This document shows, one piece after another, positions 36,068 through 44,855 of a stretch of DNA of 64,000 nt. Numbering within the stretch: the stretch's first letter is position 1; each line of letters starts with the position of its first letter. Source of the stretch: Paenibacillus lentus (GTDB lineage Bacteria; Bacillota; Bacilli; Paenibacillales; Paenibacillaceae); contig NZ_CP034248.1 of NCBI RefSeq assembly GCF_003931855.1, positions 3,472,001-3,536,000 on the forward strand, in the 5' to 3' direction. Made by a program: the position numbers and the translations under genes. Below the pieces are notes generated by a model. It did no database searches, was not told where the DNA came from, and was given only the letters and a program-made list of their open reading frames with translations.

Positions 36068-36098
36068 TTGACCTTCACGCTACGTCAAGGTGTACAGT
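36068..36098 (+). promoter_or_regulatory. MerR-type promoter with 19-bp spacer and dyad
   Basis: TTGACC (36068-36073) and TACAGT (36093-36098) are 19 bases apart, the stretched spacing used by MerR regulators. The spacer carries the dyad ACCTT-C-ACG-CTA-CGT-C-AAGGT at 36071-36091. It precedes a TipA-like MerR gene, so autoregulation is expected. Confidence 0.85.
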
Positions 36099-36121
36099 GT
36101 AAATTGTCAGGAGGTGATCCC

Positions 36122-36886
36122 ATGGAATACACCGTGCAGAAACTGGCCCGATTAGCAGGAGTGAGCACAAGAACGCTTCGTTATTATGATGAGATTGATA
36201 TTCTTAAGCCGGCAAGAATCAACTCGTCAGGATATCGGATTTATGGCCAGATCGAGGTAGACCGATTACAGCAAATTTTATTCTATCGAGAGCTGGGTCT
36301 TCCGCTAGAGCAAATTAAAGCGATCGTGAACTCGCCTGCATTCGACGGCGTTGCTGCGCTTCAAGAACACCGTGAGCAGCTACTTGACAGAAAACGGCAA
36401 TTGGATATCCTCATCTCTAATGTGGACAAGACGATTGCTATGCATGAAGGGAGAATATATATGACTGATCAAGAGAAGTTCGAAGGGTTTAAACAAAAAA
36501 TGATTGACGATAATGAACGCAAATACGGTAAGGAAATTCGCGAGAAATATGGGGATGAGAAGGTCGATCGATCCAACGACAAATTGCGAGCCATGACACA
36601 GGAACAACAGGAAGAGGCTGAGCGGCTAGCGGCAGAGGTGCATCGGGTGTTGGCCGTGGCCTATAAGACAGGCGATCCTTCTAGTCAGGCAGCCCAGCAA
36701 GCGGCTAATCTGCATAAGCAATGGTTGTGCTATTATTGGAGCGAATACAGTAAAGAAGCTCATGCTGGTTTGGCGCAAATGTACGTGGATGATGAACGAT
36801 TCACGGCATATTATGACGGGCAGCAGCCAGGAACGGCACAATTTTTGCGAGATGCCATCTTCATATATACGGGGATAAAACAATGA
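36122..36886 (+). CDS. MerR family regulator with TipAS drug-binding domain
   Basis: Transcription activator of 254 residues. ATG 36122 follows TCAGGAGGTGATCCC; the upstream in-frame ATG would overlap the promoter. The MerR helix-turn-helix is at about 1-70 (VQKLARLAGVSTRTLRYYDEI), then a dimerisation coiled coil (about 75-115) and a TipAS domain (about 120-250; MYVDDERFTAYYDGQQPGTAQFL). TipAL/Mta-type proteins respond to hydrophobic or thiopeptide antibiotics and activate their own gene and efflux genes. No adjacent efflux gene is seen. Confidence 0.93.
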   Translation: MEYTVQKLARLAGVSTRTLRYYDEIDILKPARINSSGYRIYGQIEVDRLQQILFYRELGLPLEQIKAIVNSPAFDGVAALQEHREQLLDRKRQLDILISNVDKTIAMHEGRIYMTDQEKFEGFKQKMIDDNERKYGKEIREKYGDEKVDRSNDKLRAMTQEQQEEAERLAAEVHRVLAVAYKTGDPSSQAAQQAANLHKQWLCYYWSEYSKEAHAGLAQMYVDDERFTAYYDGQQPGTAQFLRDAIFIYTGIKQ

Positions 36887-36905
36887 AAATGAACGCTTCC
36901 CATTA

Positions 36906-36941
36906 AAAAAGGCTCTACGCCCCTGGCGTGGAGCCTTTTTT
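36906..36941 (+). terminator. Terminator of the MerR gene
   Basis: AAAAAGGCTC-ACGCC and GGCGT-GAGCCTTTTT with a three-base loop. Confidence 0.92.
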
Positions 36942-37111
36942 CGCTTGAAGGGAGAACGCAAAGGAATTATTAGTTTTACTAATCAAAGATATAAGATCAT
37001 TCTAATTGACCGCCTGAGCACGCTATGATAAGTTTTATTTAATGATAAATTAGATGGTAATACTAGGAATTAATTAAAATTCTATGTATGACTGCGCGAG
37101 GTGGGATATTG

Positions 37112-38935
37112 TTGGAACTACAAGTTAGTAACAGTCCTTTTAGTCAGGAGCAAGCAGAGCTGCTCAATCGTCTTCTTCCTACGCTATCGGCAAATCAGCG
37201 CATTTGGCTCAGTGGATACTTGACTGCATTGCAGGGCACTGGTGCAGTAACGGCTGCAACTACGCTTGTTCAAGCAGTGGCTGCTGCGGAACCGGCTATT
37301 TCCAAGGAAGTAACTATACTTTACGGATCGCAGACAGGAAATAGCCATGGCCTGGCTAACAAGCTGTCCAAGAAGTTGGAAGAACAGAGCTACCAGGTGA
37401 CTTTGACGTCGATGAGTGATTTTAAGCCGAATGGACTAAAGAAAATTGAGAACTTATTTATTGTTGTCAGTACGCATGGTGAAGGAGAGCCGCCAGACAG
37501 TGCTATTCCATTTTATGAGTACTTACATAGCAAGCGTGCGCCAAAGCTGGAGGGACTGCGTTATTCCGTCCTTGCGCTCGGCGATACTTCCTATGAATTT
37601 TTCTGTCAAACGGGGAAGGATTTTGACAAACGCCTGGAGGAGCTCGGCGGTGAACGAATAACTCCACGCGTGGACTGCGATGTCGATTTTGATGAGCCTG
37701 CTGCAGAATGGATGGGCCTTGTTCTGAGTGAGCTCGGCAAACGATCTGCGTCAGTCGCTGCCGTGGCCAGTGTTAGCACGACTTCGGCAAACAGCGTTAC
37801 GGAGTCTGAATTTTCGAGAAGCAATCCTTTTAATGCTGAAGTTTTAGAGAACCTGAATCTTAACGGCCGTGGAGCTCAGCGGGAAACACGCCACATCGAG
37901 CTCTCATTAGAAGGATCTAACCTTAACTATGAGCCAGGCGATAGCTTGGGGATTTATCCGGAGAATCACCCGCTGCTCGTTGATGATTTGATTGCAGCTA
38001 TGGGTTGGAACGGCGAGGAAATCGTCACCGTGAATAAGAACGGCGAACAGCGGAGTCTGCGTGATGCATTGCTGCGCTATTACGAAATCACGGTTCTTAC
38101 GAAGCCATTGTTGGAGCAAGCCGCACAGCTCAGCCCAAGCCAAGAGCTAAAGCAACTGCTTGAGAAAGGGCGTGAGCAAGAACTGCGTACCTATTTGGCT
38201 GAACGCGATTTGCTCGATTTGGTAACGGACTATTCTTTTGCTGGGGTGAGTGCTCGCGAGTTCATTTCGATTCTAAGAAAAATACCTGCCAGACTTTATT
38301 CGATTGCCAGTAGCCCCAAGGCATATCCTGAAGAGGTGCACCTGACCGTTCGTTCTGTGCGCTATGAAGCCCACGGTCGCAAGCGCTACGGTGTATGCTC
38401 TGTGCAGCTTGCGGAACGGGTAGAGCCCGGGGATACATTGCCGGTTTTTGTTCAACATAATCCAAGCTTCAAACTTCCCGAGAATCCGGATACACCGATT
38501 ATTATGATCGGTCCAGGGACGGGGGTCGCTCCTTTCCGAGCTTTCCTTGGGGAGCGTGAAGAGACGGGGGCGACCGGGAAAAACTGGTTGTTCTATGGAG
38601 ACCAGCATTTCGCTACGGACTTCCTATATCAGGTGGAATGGCAGCGTTGGCTGAAAGACGGCGTGTTGAGCCGGATGGATGTCGCGTTCTCTCGTGACAC
38701 TGACAAGAAGGTCTACGTTCAACACCGGATGCTTGAGAAGAGCCGGGAGGTTTATGAATGGCTGCAAGAAGGAGCCGTGGTGTATGTCTGCGGGGACGAG
38801 AAGAAGATGGCCCATGACGTGCATGCTGCATTGGCTGCGATTCTTGAGCAGGAGGGCGGTCTTAGCCCGGAGCAGGCTGCGGAATATTTGACTCGAATGC
38901 AGCAGGAGAAACGTTATCAACGGGATGTGTACTAA
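37112..38935 (+). CDS. cysJ: NADPH-sulfite reductase flavoprotein CysJ
   Basis: Passes electrons from NADPH through FAD and FMN to CysI in assimilatory sulfite reduction. TTG 37112 is chosen: GAGGTGGG lies eight bases before it and the start ELQVSNSPFSQEQAELL matches Bacillus CysJ; the ATG at 37088 has no ribosome site. The flavodoxin domain is at about 65-215 (ILYGSQTGNSHGLA, STHGEGEPPDSA), the FAD domain at about 235-440 (RLYSIASSP) and the NADPH domain at about 455-607 (GPGTGVAPFRAFL). Its 607 residues are normal. cysI follows after 39 bases. Confidence 0.96.
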   Translation: MELQVSNSPFSQEQAELLNRLLPTLSANQRIWLSGYLTALQGTGAVTAATTLVQAVAAAEPAISKEVTILYGSQTGNSHGLANKLSKKLEEQSYQVTLTSMSDFKPNGLKKIENLFIVVSTHGEGEPPDSAIPFYEYLHSKRAPKLEGLRYSVLALGDTSYEFFCQTGKDFDKRLEELGGERITPRVDCDVDFDEPAAEWMGLVLSELGKRSASVAAVASVSTTSANSVTESEFSRSNPFNAEVLENLNLNGRGAQRETRHIELSLEGSNLNYEPGDSLGIYPENHPLLVDDLIAAMGWNGEEIVTVNKNGEQRSLRDALLRYYEITVLTKPLLEQAAQLSPSQELKQLLEKGREQELRTYLAERDLLDLVTDYSFAGVSAREFISILRKIPARLYSIASSPKAYPEEVHLTVRSVRYEAHGRKRYGVCSVQLAERVEPGDTLPVFVQHNPSFKLPENPDTPIIMIGPGTGVAPFRAFLGEREETGATGKNWLFYGDQHFATDFLYQVEWQRWLKDGVLSRMDVAFSRDTDKKVYVQHRMLEKSREVYEWLQEGAVVYVCGDEKKMAHDVHAALAAILEQEGGLSPEQAAEYLTRMQQEKRYQRDVY

Positions 38936-38974
38936 GCGGGGAGTCCCGAGGATTTCGAGAGGAGAATTGCCAAT

Positions 38975-40699
38975 ATGTCAGATAACAACTTAATGTCGCC
39001 AAACAGTGCGCCGCACAGCGATGTTGAAGATATTAAAGTTAGAAGTAATTATTTACGTGGAAGTCTAGTAGAGACACTTGAGGATCCAATTACAGGCTCC
39101 ATCCCGGAAGATGATAACCGGCTGATGAAATTTCATGGGAGCTATATGCAGGATGATCGTGATTTGCGAAATGAGCGTCACAAACAAAAGCTGGAGCCAG
39201 CCTATCAGTTTATGCTTCGGGTACGTGCGGCAGGCGGAGTCGTTACGCCAAAGCAGTGGCTAATGATGGACTGCGTGTCCCAGAAGTATGGGAATGGAAC
39301 TATTCGTTTGACCACTCGGCAATCCTTCCAGCTCCATGGTGTTATCAAATGGCACTTGAAGAAAACCATTCAGGAAGTGAACGAGTCATTGCTCAGCACG
39401 TTGGCCGCATGCGGCGACGTTAACCGTAACGTGATGTGTAACCCAAACCCATACCAATCGGAGGTTCATTCCGAAGTATACAAATGGGCGAGCAAAGTAA
39501 GCGATCATCTAGATCCGAGAACGAATGCTTATCATGAGATTTGGCTTGACGGTGAAAAGGTGATCGATAGCAATGACAGCCAAGTGGAGCAAGAGCCTAT
39601 TTATGGCCGTGTCTATTTGCCGCGTAAGTTCAAAATTGGCGTAGCTGTACCGCCATCGAACGATGTTGATGTTTTTTCGCAGGATTTGGGGTTCATTGCG
39701 ATTGTAGAGAACGGAGAGTTGAAGGGCTTTAACGTCTCCGTAGGCGGCGGCATGGGAATGACGCATGGAGATCCGAAAACCTATCCGCAGGTATCCAAAG
39801 TGATTGGCTTCTGCCTGCCTGAGCAAATGATAGATGTCGCGGAGAAGACCGTCACAATTCAGCGCGATTACGGTGATCGTTCCGTTCGCAAGCATGCCCG
39901 CTTCAAATATACAATCGATGATCGGGGAATCGACTGGTTTGTTCAAGAGCTGTCGAATCGGCTTGGCTGGAGTTTACAGGAGGCAAGACCGTTTCATTTC
40001 GAGCACAACGGTGACCGCTACGGTTGGGTGAAGGGCAGCAACAACAAGTGGCATTTTACGTTATTTATCCAGAACGGCCGCATTAAGGATGAGGAAGATT
40101 ATAAGCTGATGACAGGCTTGCGGGAAATTGCCAAGGTGCATACGGGCGATTTCCGCCTGACACCGAACCAGAACCTGATTATCGCAAATGTAAGCAGTCA
40201 AAAGAAAGGGAAAATTGAAGGTCTTATTAAAGAATATGGCCTGACGGACGGCTTGCACTACTCCGCCTTGCGGAGAAACTCTATGGCATGCGTAGCGTTT
40301 CCAACCTGCGGACTCGCTATGGCTGAGTCTGAGCGTTATCTTCCATCCTTGCTGGATAAGATTGAGCCCATGCTGGAGCAAGTCGGCTTGCAGGATGATG
40401 ATATTGTAATACGGATGACTGGCTGTCCGAACGGCTGCGCCAGACCGATGCTCGGAGAAATTGCTTTTATCGGCAAGGCACCCGGGAAGTACAATCTTTA
40501 TCTCGGTGGCGGATTCTCTGGCAACAGGCTGAATAAGTTATATAAAGAAAACATCGGTGAAGATGAAATATTAGAATCCTTGCAGCCGATTATTACGCAG
40601 TATGCCAAGGATCGCGAAGAGGGCGAGCATTTCGGCGACTACGTCATCCGTGCTGGTTATGTCCAGGAAGTGACGGATGGTCAGAACTTCCATTCTTAA
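38975..40699 (+). CDS. cysI: NADPH-sulfite reductase hemoprotein CysI
   Basis: Siroheme/[4Fe-4S] subunit that reduces sulfite to sulfide, 574 residues. The cluster cysteines lie in [16 protein letters not shown] and [14 protein letters not shown]. Siroheme-binding segments include [13 protein letters not shown] and [21 protein letters not shown] precedes the ATG. It is the second gene of cysJI; siroheme synthesis and sulfate activation genes are not in the window. Confidence 0.97.
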   Translation: MSDNNLMSPNSAPHSDVEDIKVRSNYLRGSLVETLEDPITGSIPEDDNRLMKFHGSYMQDDRDLRNERHKQKLEPAYQFMLRVRAAGGVVTPKQWLMMDCVSQKYGNGTIRLTTRQSFQLHGVIKWHLKKTIQEVNESLLSTLAACGDVNRNVMCNPNPYQSEVHSEVYKWASKVSDHLDPRTNAYHEIWLDGEKVIDSNDSQVEQEPIYGRVYLPRKFKIGVAVPPSNDVDVFSQDLGFIAIVENGELKGFNVSVGGGMGMTHGDPKTYPQVSKVIGFCLPEQMIDVAEKTVTIQRDYGDRSVRKHARFKYTIDDRGIDWFVQELSNRLGWSLQEARPFHFEHNGDRYGWVKGSNNKWHFTLFIQNGRIKDEEDYKLMTGLREIAKVHTGDFRLTPNQNLIIANVSSQKKGKIEGLIKEYGLTDGLHYSALRRNSMACVAFPTCGLAMAESERYLPSLLDKIEPMLEQVGLQDDDIVIRMTGCPNGCARPMLGEIAFIGKAPGKYNLYLGGGFSGNRLNKLYKENIGEDEILESLQPIITQYAKDREEGEHFGDYVIRAGYVQEVTDGQNFHS

Positions 40700-40712
40700 C
40701 AGAATCGATGGC

Positions 40713-40752
40713 AACGAGGGTCTTTCCAGTAGGAGAGGCCTTCGTTTTTTTA
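40713..40752 (+). terminator. Terminator of cysJI
   Basis: AACGAGGGTCTTTCC pairs with GGAGAGGCCTTCGTT over a four-base loop, followed by seven T residues. Confidence 0.88.
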
Positions 40753-40914
40753 TCATGATCAGTAAACATTGGTTTGTAATAGAGCATTTTGCATAATTCC
40801 CTATTTGAGAATTGAATAGCAGAACCTAGACCTAGTTGGTGGTGCATTTTCAGCTAAATCCACTCGGTTTTCAAAAATGGGCAGACCTGCAGAATTTTCT
40901 GCGCATTCAAAATT

Positions 40915-42108
40915 TTAAGCAGCGACTTTTCTGTATTTCTGAGCCATTGCCAGGGCAGAAGCCAGCAATACAATTGCATTTAAATATTGGTGAGTTATGA
41001 CTTTCTCTATGCCCCAAACATGCATGGCGTCTGCGGTCAAATAGGTTTTCATTCGGGAGTTGCAGCGTTCTACACTCGTTCTTTCTTTGTAAAGTTCTTG
41101 CCAACGTTTCGTGTTCCGGTGCGGACTTGAATAACGGCGCAAATCGCTTTTTGTATCAACCTTGAGCACCATTCCATAGTTGGAAGATGAACAGGCTGCC
41201 ATCCCCAGCGGACAATCCACCTTGCCGGTCGCATGGGGACACCGGAATTTCAGGTGATCGCCATCTACTCCCCAGTATGTCATGGCAAAACCCATGGAGC
41301 AGCAAGGTGTACCGTTAGATGTTATACCTGCAGGCGGTTCCTTCTCATTGCGAAGATTCATCGGGATAATCGCTTGCGCTTTGAGCTTCCGTGCCGCTTC
41401 ATAGTTTTTAAGTTGGTCATACCCAGCATCAAACACAAAGAACTTCACTTTCGCATCGGCAGCCACTTGTTCCATAAGAGCGGGTGCCAGATCACCGTCA
41501 TTGACATGAGCCGGTGTAACCGAGAGGGCCAGGGGCAGTTCGCTAGCGGTGTCGACAGCAAGATGAAGCTTATAGCCGAACCACTTGACCTTGTTACCAA
41601 AGGAGTCAAACTTCGCGCCCCAGTTGGCATTCCCCGTCAGCTCACTTTTGCGCTTCGGCTGTTTCTTCTCGTAGGCATGGATCGCTGCGCTGTCCATCGC
41701 CACGTGACTTCCATCGATGATTCCTTCCTGCTTACAGCGTGTGACGAGATCCTCAAACAGACGTTTTGCCAATCCCTTATTCGTTAGCTCAGTGAAAACG
41801 CGGCTTAATGTGGCGATTGATGGAGCTTTTCGATCAAGCCTGAGTCCGCATTGGTAACGGAAACGAAGATCCATATCCAGACGACGATGCAAGCCACTAA
41901 ATGTATCCATGTTCTCCAGCGGCGCTGCAAGCAATGCGCGAAGAATCCCTTGTCGGCAGTGCCCATCGGCACCTCGGGGTGAATGACTTCTCAAATCTTT
42001 AGCATATGGCCGTAAGTCCAGGGCACTGAAGAAGATAGGCAAACGTTCTTTAAATTCAAGTTTTTGAAGTTCTTCAAAGGAAAATAGACTTTCTTGTAGA
42101 ATATACAT
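40915..42108 (-). CDS. IS1182-type DDE transposase
   Basis: A 397-residue transposase that appears intact. The N-terminal part (about 1-110; LRSHSPRGADGHCRQGILRA, PSIATLSRVF) is helical, and the DDE catalytic core shows HVAMDSAAIHAYEK, the DDE region DAGYDQLKNYEAARKL and the C-terminal YKERTSVERCNSRMKTYL with the third acidic residue. A Cys/His-containing insertion (CPHATGKVDCPLGMAAC) precedes it. ATG 42108 follows GGGGGAG. There is no frameshift, so the element may still be active. Confidence 0.93.
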   Translation of the reverse strand: MYILQESLFSFEELQKLEFKERLPIFFSALDLRPYAKDLRSHSPRGADGHCRQGILRALLAAPLENMDTFSGLHRRLDMDLRFRYQCGLRLDRKAPSIATLSRVFTELTNKGLAKRLFEDLVTRCKQEGIIDGSHVAMDSAAIHAYEKKQPKRKSELTGNANWGAKFDSFGNKVKWFGYKLHLAVDTASELPLALSVTPAHVNDGDLAPALMEQVAADAKVKFFVFDAGYDQLKNYEAARKLKAQAIIPMNLRNEKEPPAGITSNGTPCCSMGFAMTYWGVDGDHLKFRCPHATGKVDCPLGMAACSSSNYGMVLKVDTKSDLRRYSSPHRNTKRWQELYKERTSVERCNSRMKTYLTADAMHVWGIEKVITHQYLNAIVLLASALAMAQKYRKVAA

Positions 42109-42151
42109 AGTGACTTCTCCCCCTTGGGTTTTCTTGTTTTGTCACTTGAAA

Positions 42152-42183
42152 ACTTCTCCAAGTTGGGGTGAAGTCCTTTTTTT
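42152..42183 (+). terminator. Plus-strand hairpin inside the IS right end
   Basis: ACTTCTCC pairs imperfectly with GGGGTGAAGT, followed by seven T residues. It may stop transcription that runs across the element or protect the transposase gene from outside readthrough. Confidence 0.6.
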
Positions 42184-42421
42184 ATGTTTGAAAACCTTTG
42201 TCTAGCAAGGGCTCAGGTTAATGCAAAATGCTCAATAAAATAAGGGGAAGGGATACTTTCATAGAAATGGCTCTAATCAATTAATCTATTATATAATTCA
42301 TCTGATTAATTATATATCGACAATAAAAAAACTTATAAATGCCACGAAAAAAACCACAATATGGACTGTAAAATGTATGCTTTAGGGAGGTCATTTCTTT
42401 TTTTGCCTTGAAAAGTTAATT

Positions 42422-42458
42422 ATTGACATCAAAAAAATATTATGTCATTATTGTGTCA
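42422..42458 (+). promoter_or_regulatory. Promoter and inverted repeat before bioY
   Basis: TTGACA (42422-42427) and CATTAT (42445-42450) are 17 bases apart. TTGACA recurs as its complement TGTCAA at 42453-42458, making a dyad that spans the promoter; it could be an operator, perhaps of a BirA-like biotin repressor, but it does not match a known consensus closely. Bases 42234-42421 are A/T-rich with no gene. Confidence 0.55.
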
Positions 42459-42502
42459 ATATTGAATCTATGAAACTAAAATTGAATACGAGAGGAGCGC
42501 CT

Positions 42503-43072
42503 ATGAAGATTAAAGATATGATGTATGTGGCCTTGTTTGCCGCAGTCATGGCTGTTTTAGGTTTGCTGCCTCCTATTCCACTCCCGTTCATCCCGGTGCC
42601 GATTACTGCTCAAACCTTGGGAGTCATGTTGGCTGGCAGTATATTAGGTGCTAGATTAGGCGGGTTAAGTCTGTTCATATTCATTATCATCGTCGCTGCA
42701 GGAGCGCCATTATTGCCCGGTGGAAGAGGGGGCTTAGCCGTCTTTGCAAGTCCTACTGGAGGGTACATTTTAAGCTGGCCGATCGCAGCATTGATTATCG
42801 GCTATTTCGTACAGCGAGCGTCGACACGCATTAACCTTTGGAAGTTGATTCTGATTAATTCGTTTGGTGGAATATTAGTTATTTACGCCATTGGGATTCC
42901 TTACATGTCTATCATTACGGAGGTACCGATGGGGAAGGCTGCACTTGGCAATATTACCTTCATACCAGGCGACTTGCTCAAGGTCGTGGTTGCTTCACTC
43001 ATTGCGATTCGAATGCTAAAGGTAAATCCTCATATGCTTCATCGTGAAAGCAGCCGCTCACATAAAGCATAA
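42503..43072 (+). CDS. bioY: Biotin ECF transporter S component BioY
   Basis: Membrane substrate-binding subunit for biotin uptake, 189 residues with about six helices. ATG 42503 follows GAGAGGAG; an in-frame ATG at 42470 has no ribosome site. BioY hallmarks are PPIPLPFIPVPITAQTLGVMLAG, GAPLLPGGRGGLAVFASPTGGYIL and FIPGDLLKVVVA near the C-terminus. It is followed by a terminator and then by a full EcfA-EcfA-EcfT set, which would energise it. Confidence 0.93.
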   Translation: MKIKDMMYVALFAAVMAVLGLLPPIPLPFIPVPITAQTLGVMLAGSILGARLGGLSLFIFIIIVAAGAPLLPGGRGGLAVFASPTGGYILSWPIAALIIGYFVQRASTRINLWKLILINSFGGILVIYAIGIPYMSIITEVPMGKAALGNITFIPGDLLKVVVASLIAIRMLKVNPHMLHRESSRSHKA

Positions 43073-43098
43073 CTCCAACAAATTGCGAATGAAACGTT

Positions 43099-43126
43099 AG
43101 GTTTGCCAAAGCAGGCAAACCTTTTT
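43099..43126 (+). terminator. Terminator between bioY and ecf genes
   Basis: AGGTTTGCC and GGCAAACCT form a perfect 9-bp stem with a six-base loop followed by five T residues. BioY would therefore be made partly independently of the ECF module. Confidence 0.85.
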
Positions 43127-43179
43127 CGACTAACGCTAGAATTTTTTTCGGACGTTACACAACATTGGAGGTTATGCTC

Positions 43180-43992
43180 ATGATTCAATTCTCGGATGTT
43201 TCATTTCATTATCCGCACCAAGACACCATAATCCGCAATCTATCTTTTCAAATTCATTCAGGAGAATACTTAGCGATTGTAGGAACCAACGGAATTGGCA
43301 AATCTACGGTAGCCAAGCTGATGAACGGCTTGCTGCAGCCAACGGAGGGCCAAGTCAGATTTATGGATTATTGCACGAGCAATGATGAAGAGCTTGGGAT
43401 GATTCGCGAAAAAGTAGGCATGGTATTCCAAAACCCGGAGAATCAAATTGTCGCCTCTACTGTTTTTGAAGATGTAGCATTTGGTTTGCAAAATATTTGC
43501 TTACCTTCTGATGAAATCTTTGCGAGAGTCGGAGAAACGTTGGAGCAAGTAGGGATGCTGGAATACATTCATGCTGATGTCGACTCCCTATCCGGAGGTC
43601 AGAAACAGCGCATAGCCATTGCCAGCATTTTAGCCGTAGATCCCGAGGTCATTATTTTTGACGAGTCTACTTCGATGCTCGATCCCGAGGGCAAGGCGCA
43701 GGTTCTTCATCTAATCAAACAATTAAATCAAAAGGGAATCACCATAGTAACGATCACTCACGATATGGAGGAACTGTCCGAGGCATCCAGAATCCTTGTG
43801 CTAGATCAGGGCAGCATCCGTTACGATGGGACTCCCGCTAAGCTATTCGAAGAGGATTATCGAGAGATACCCGGTCTCGCGGCTCCCTTTATTGTAAATA
43901 TGAGAGATGTCTTAAGCAGCAAGGGAATTCCTTTGCCGCGCACGATATTTTGCATGGAAGATTTGGTGGATCATTTATGGAAATTACATTAA
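43180..43992 (+). CDS. ecfA1: ECF transporter ATPase EcfA1
   Basis: ATP-binding subunit of an energy-coupling factor transporter, 270 residues. ATG 43180 follows TTGGAGG. Walker A GTNGIGKST, Q-loop MVFQNPENQIVASTVFEDVAFG (typical of EcfA1/CbiO), signature LSGGQKQR, Walker B EVIIFDESTSMLD and switch THDMEEL are present. It overlaps the second ATPase by 16 bases. Both ATPases pair with EcfT. Confidence 0.93.
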   Translation: MIQFSDVSFHYPHQDTIIRNLSFQIHSGEYLAIVGTNGIGKSTVAKLMNGLLQPTEGQVRFMDYCTSNDEELGMIREKVGMVFQNPENQIVASTVFEDVAFGLQNICLPSDEIFARVGETLEQVGMLEYIHADVDSLSGGQKQRIAIASILAVDPEVIIFDESTSMLDPEGKAQVLHLIKQLNQKGITIVTITHDMEELSEASRILVLDQGSIRYDGTPAKLFEEDYREIPGLAAPFIVNMRDVLSSKGIPLPRTIFCMEDLVDHLWKLH

Positions 43993-44852
43993 GAAACGTA
44001 TTTTTTGCATATAACGAGGGGACGCCGCTGCAGAACGAGGTTTTACGAGATATCAATCTCACTCTGGAGAGCAATAAGATTATCGCGGTCGTAGGACGTA
44101 CGGGTTCCGGGAAATCTACCTTTGTGCAGCATCTCAATGGCCTTTTGCACCCTACAGGGGGCAGCATCGACGTGGGCGATATCAGGATTGTGCATGATAG
44201 TAGAAGGAAGCCACTTCTCTTCGACAAGGTGGGCATGGTCTTCCAAATGCCTGAGCACCAGTTGTTTGAGGATACTGTTCTCAAAGATATATCGTTCGGG
44301 CCCAAAAATTTGGGTTGGCCGGCAGAGCTCATTCACAGCAAAGCGCTGCAGGCGATGCAAATGGTAGGCTTGGATGAGACCTATTGCGATAGATCGCCAT
44401 TTGAACTTAGCGGGGGAGAGAAGAGAAGGGCTGCGATCGCGGGAGTCTTGGTGATGGAGCCGTCCGTGCTCATACTGGACGAGCCTACGGTTGGACTTGA
44501 TGCAACTGGAAAGCAGTCTCTTATGGAACTAATGTTGGATTGGCACAGGGATAAGCAGCGAACCATCATCATCGTAACTCACGACATGAATTTATTAGCC
44601 GAATATGCCGAAGAGGTCATTGTTTTCGAAAGCGGTAAAGTAAAATTGAAAACGGATCCATTGACGCTATTCACCACGCATCGGCGTGATATCGAAGCTT
44701 TAGGGTTAAAACCTCCGATCGCGCTAGAGCTCGTAGAGAAATTAAACGCTAGGCTTAGTACGCCTATTCCGGTGAATTCGATCAGGCAGCAAGCGATACA
44801 AGCGCAGATCGCTGACTATTTCCTTATTTCCTGCGGAAAACGGGGGAGTTAA
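43977..44852 (+). CDS. ecfA2: ECF transporter ATPase EcfA2
   Basis: Second ATPase of the ECF module, 291 residues. ATG 43977 lies inside the end of ecfA1, so translation is coupled. Walker A GRTGSGKST, MVFQMPEHQLFEDTVLKDISFGP (EcfA2-like Q-loop), LSGGEKRRAAIAG signature, Walker B VLILDEPTVGLD and THDMNLL are present. ecfT starts three bases after its stop. Confidence 0.93.
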   Translation: MEITLRNVFFAYNEGTPLQNEVLRDINLTLESNKIIAVVGRTGSGKSTFVQHLNGLLHPTGGSIDVGDIRIVHDSRRKPLLFDKVGMVFQMPEHQLFEDTVLKDISFGPKNLGWPAELIHSKALQAMQMVGLDETYCDRSPFELSGGEKRRAAIAGVLVMEPSVLILDEPTVGLDATGKQSLMELMLDWHRDKQRTIIIVTHDMNLLAEYAEEVIVFESGKVKLKTDPLTLFTTHRRDIEALGLKPPIALELVEKLNARLSTPIPVNSIRQQAIQAQIADYFLISCGKRGS

Positions 44853-44855
44853 AGT

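Larger units (their letters stand above)
40782..42233. mobile_element. Complete insertion sequence, IS1182-like, 1452 bp
   Basis: Perfect 13-bp terminal inverted repeats GAGCATTTTGCAT (40782-40794) and its complement (42221-42233) bound a single transposase gene on the minus strand. The flanking AATA at 40778-40781 and 42234-42237 is a 4-bp target duplication. The right end carries an outward hairpin with a T-run. The element sits between the cysI terminator and the bioY promoter and does not visibly break a gene. The family call rests on transposase features and the 4-bp duplication. Confidence 0.88.

Noticed and set aside
36942..37111. CymR or other cysteine-responsive operator before cysJ
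   Set aside because: There is a weak GAATT-N6-AATTC repeat and a TTGACC with a poor -10, but neither matches a known consensus well enough to annotate.
39509..39946. Minus-strand frame of 145 codons inside cysI
   Set aside because: cysI is complete with both cluster motifs in this region; the antisense frame has no start signal.
41233..41787. Plus-strand frame of 184 codons antisense to the transposase
   Set aside because: The transposase on the other strand is intact and explains the sequence; long antisense frames are common in such genes.
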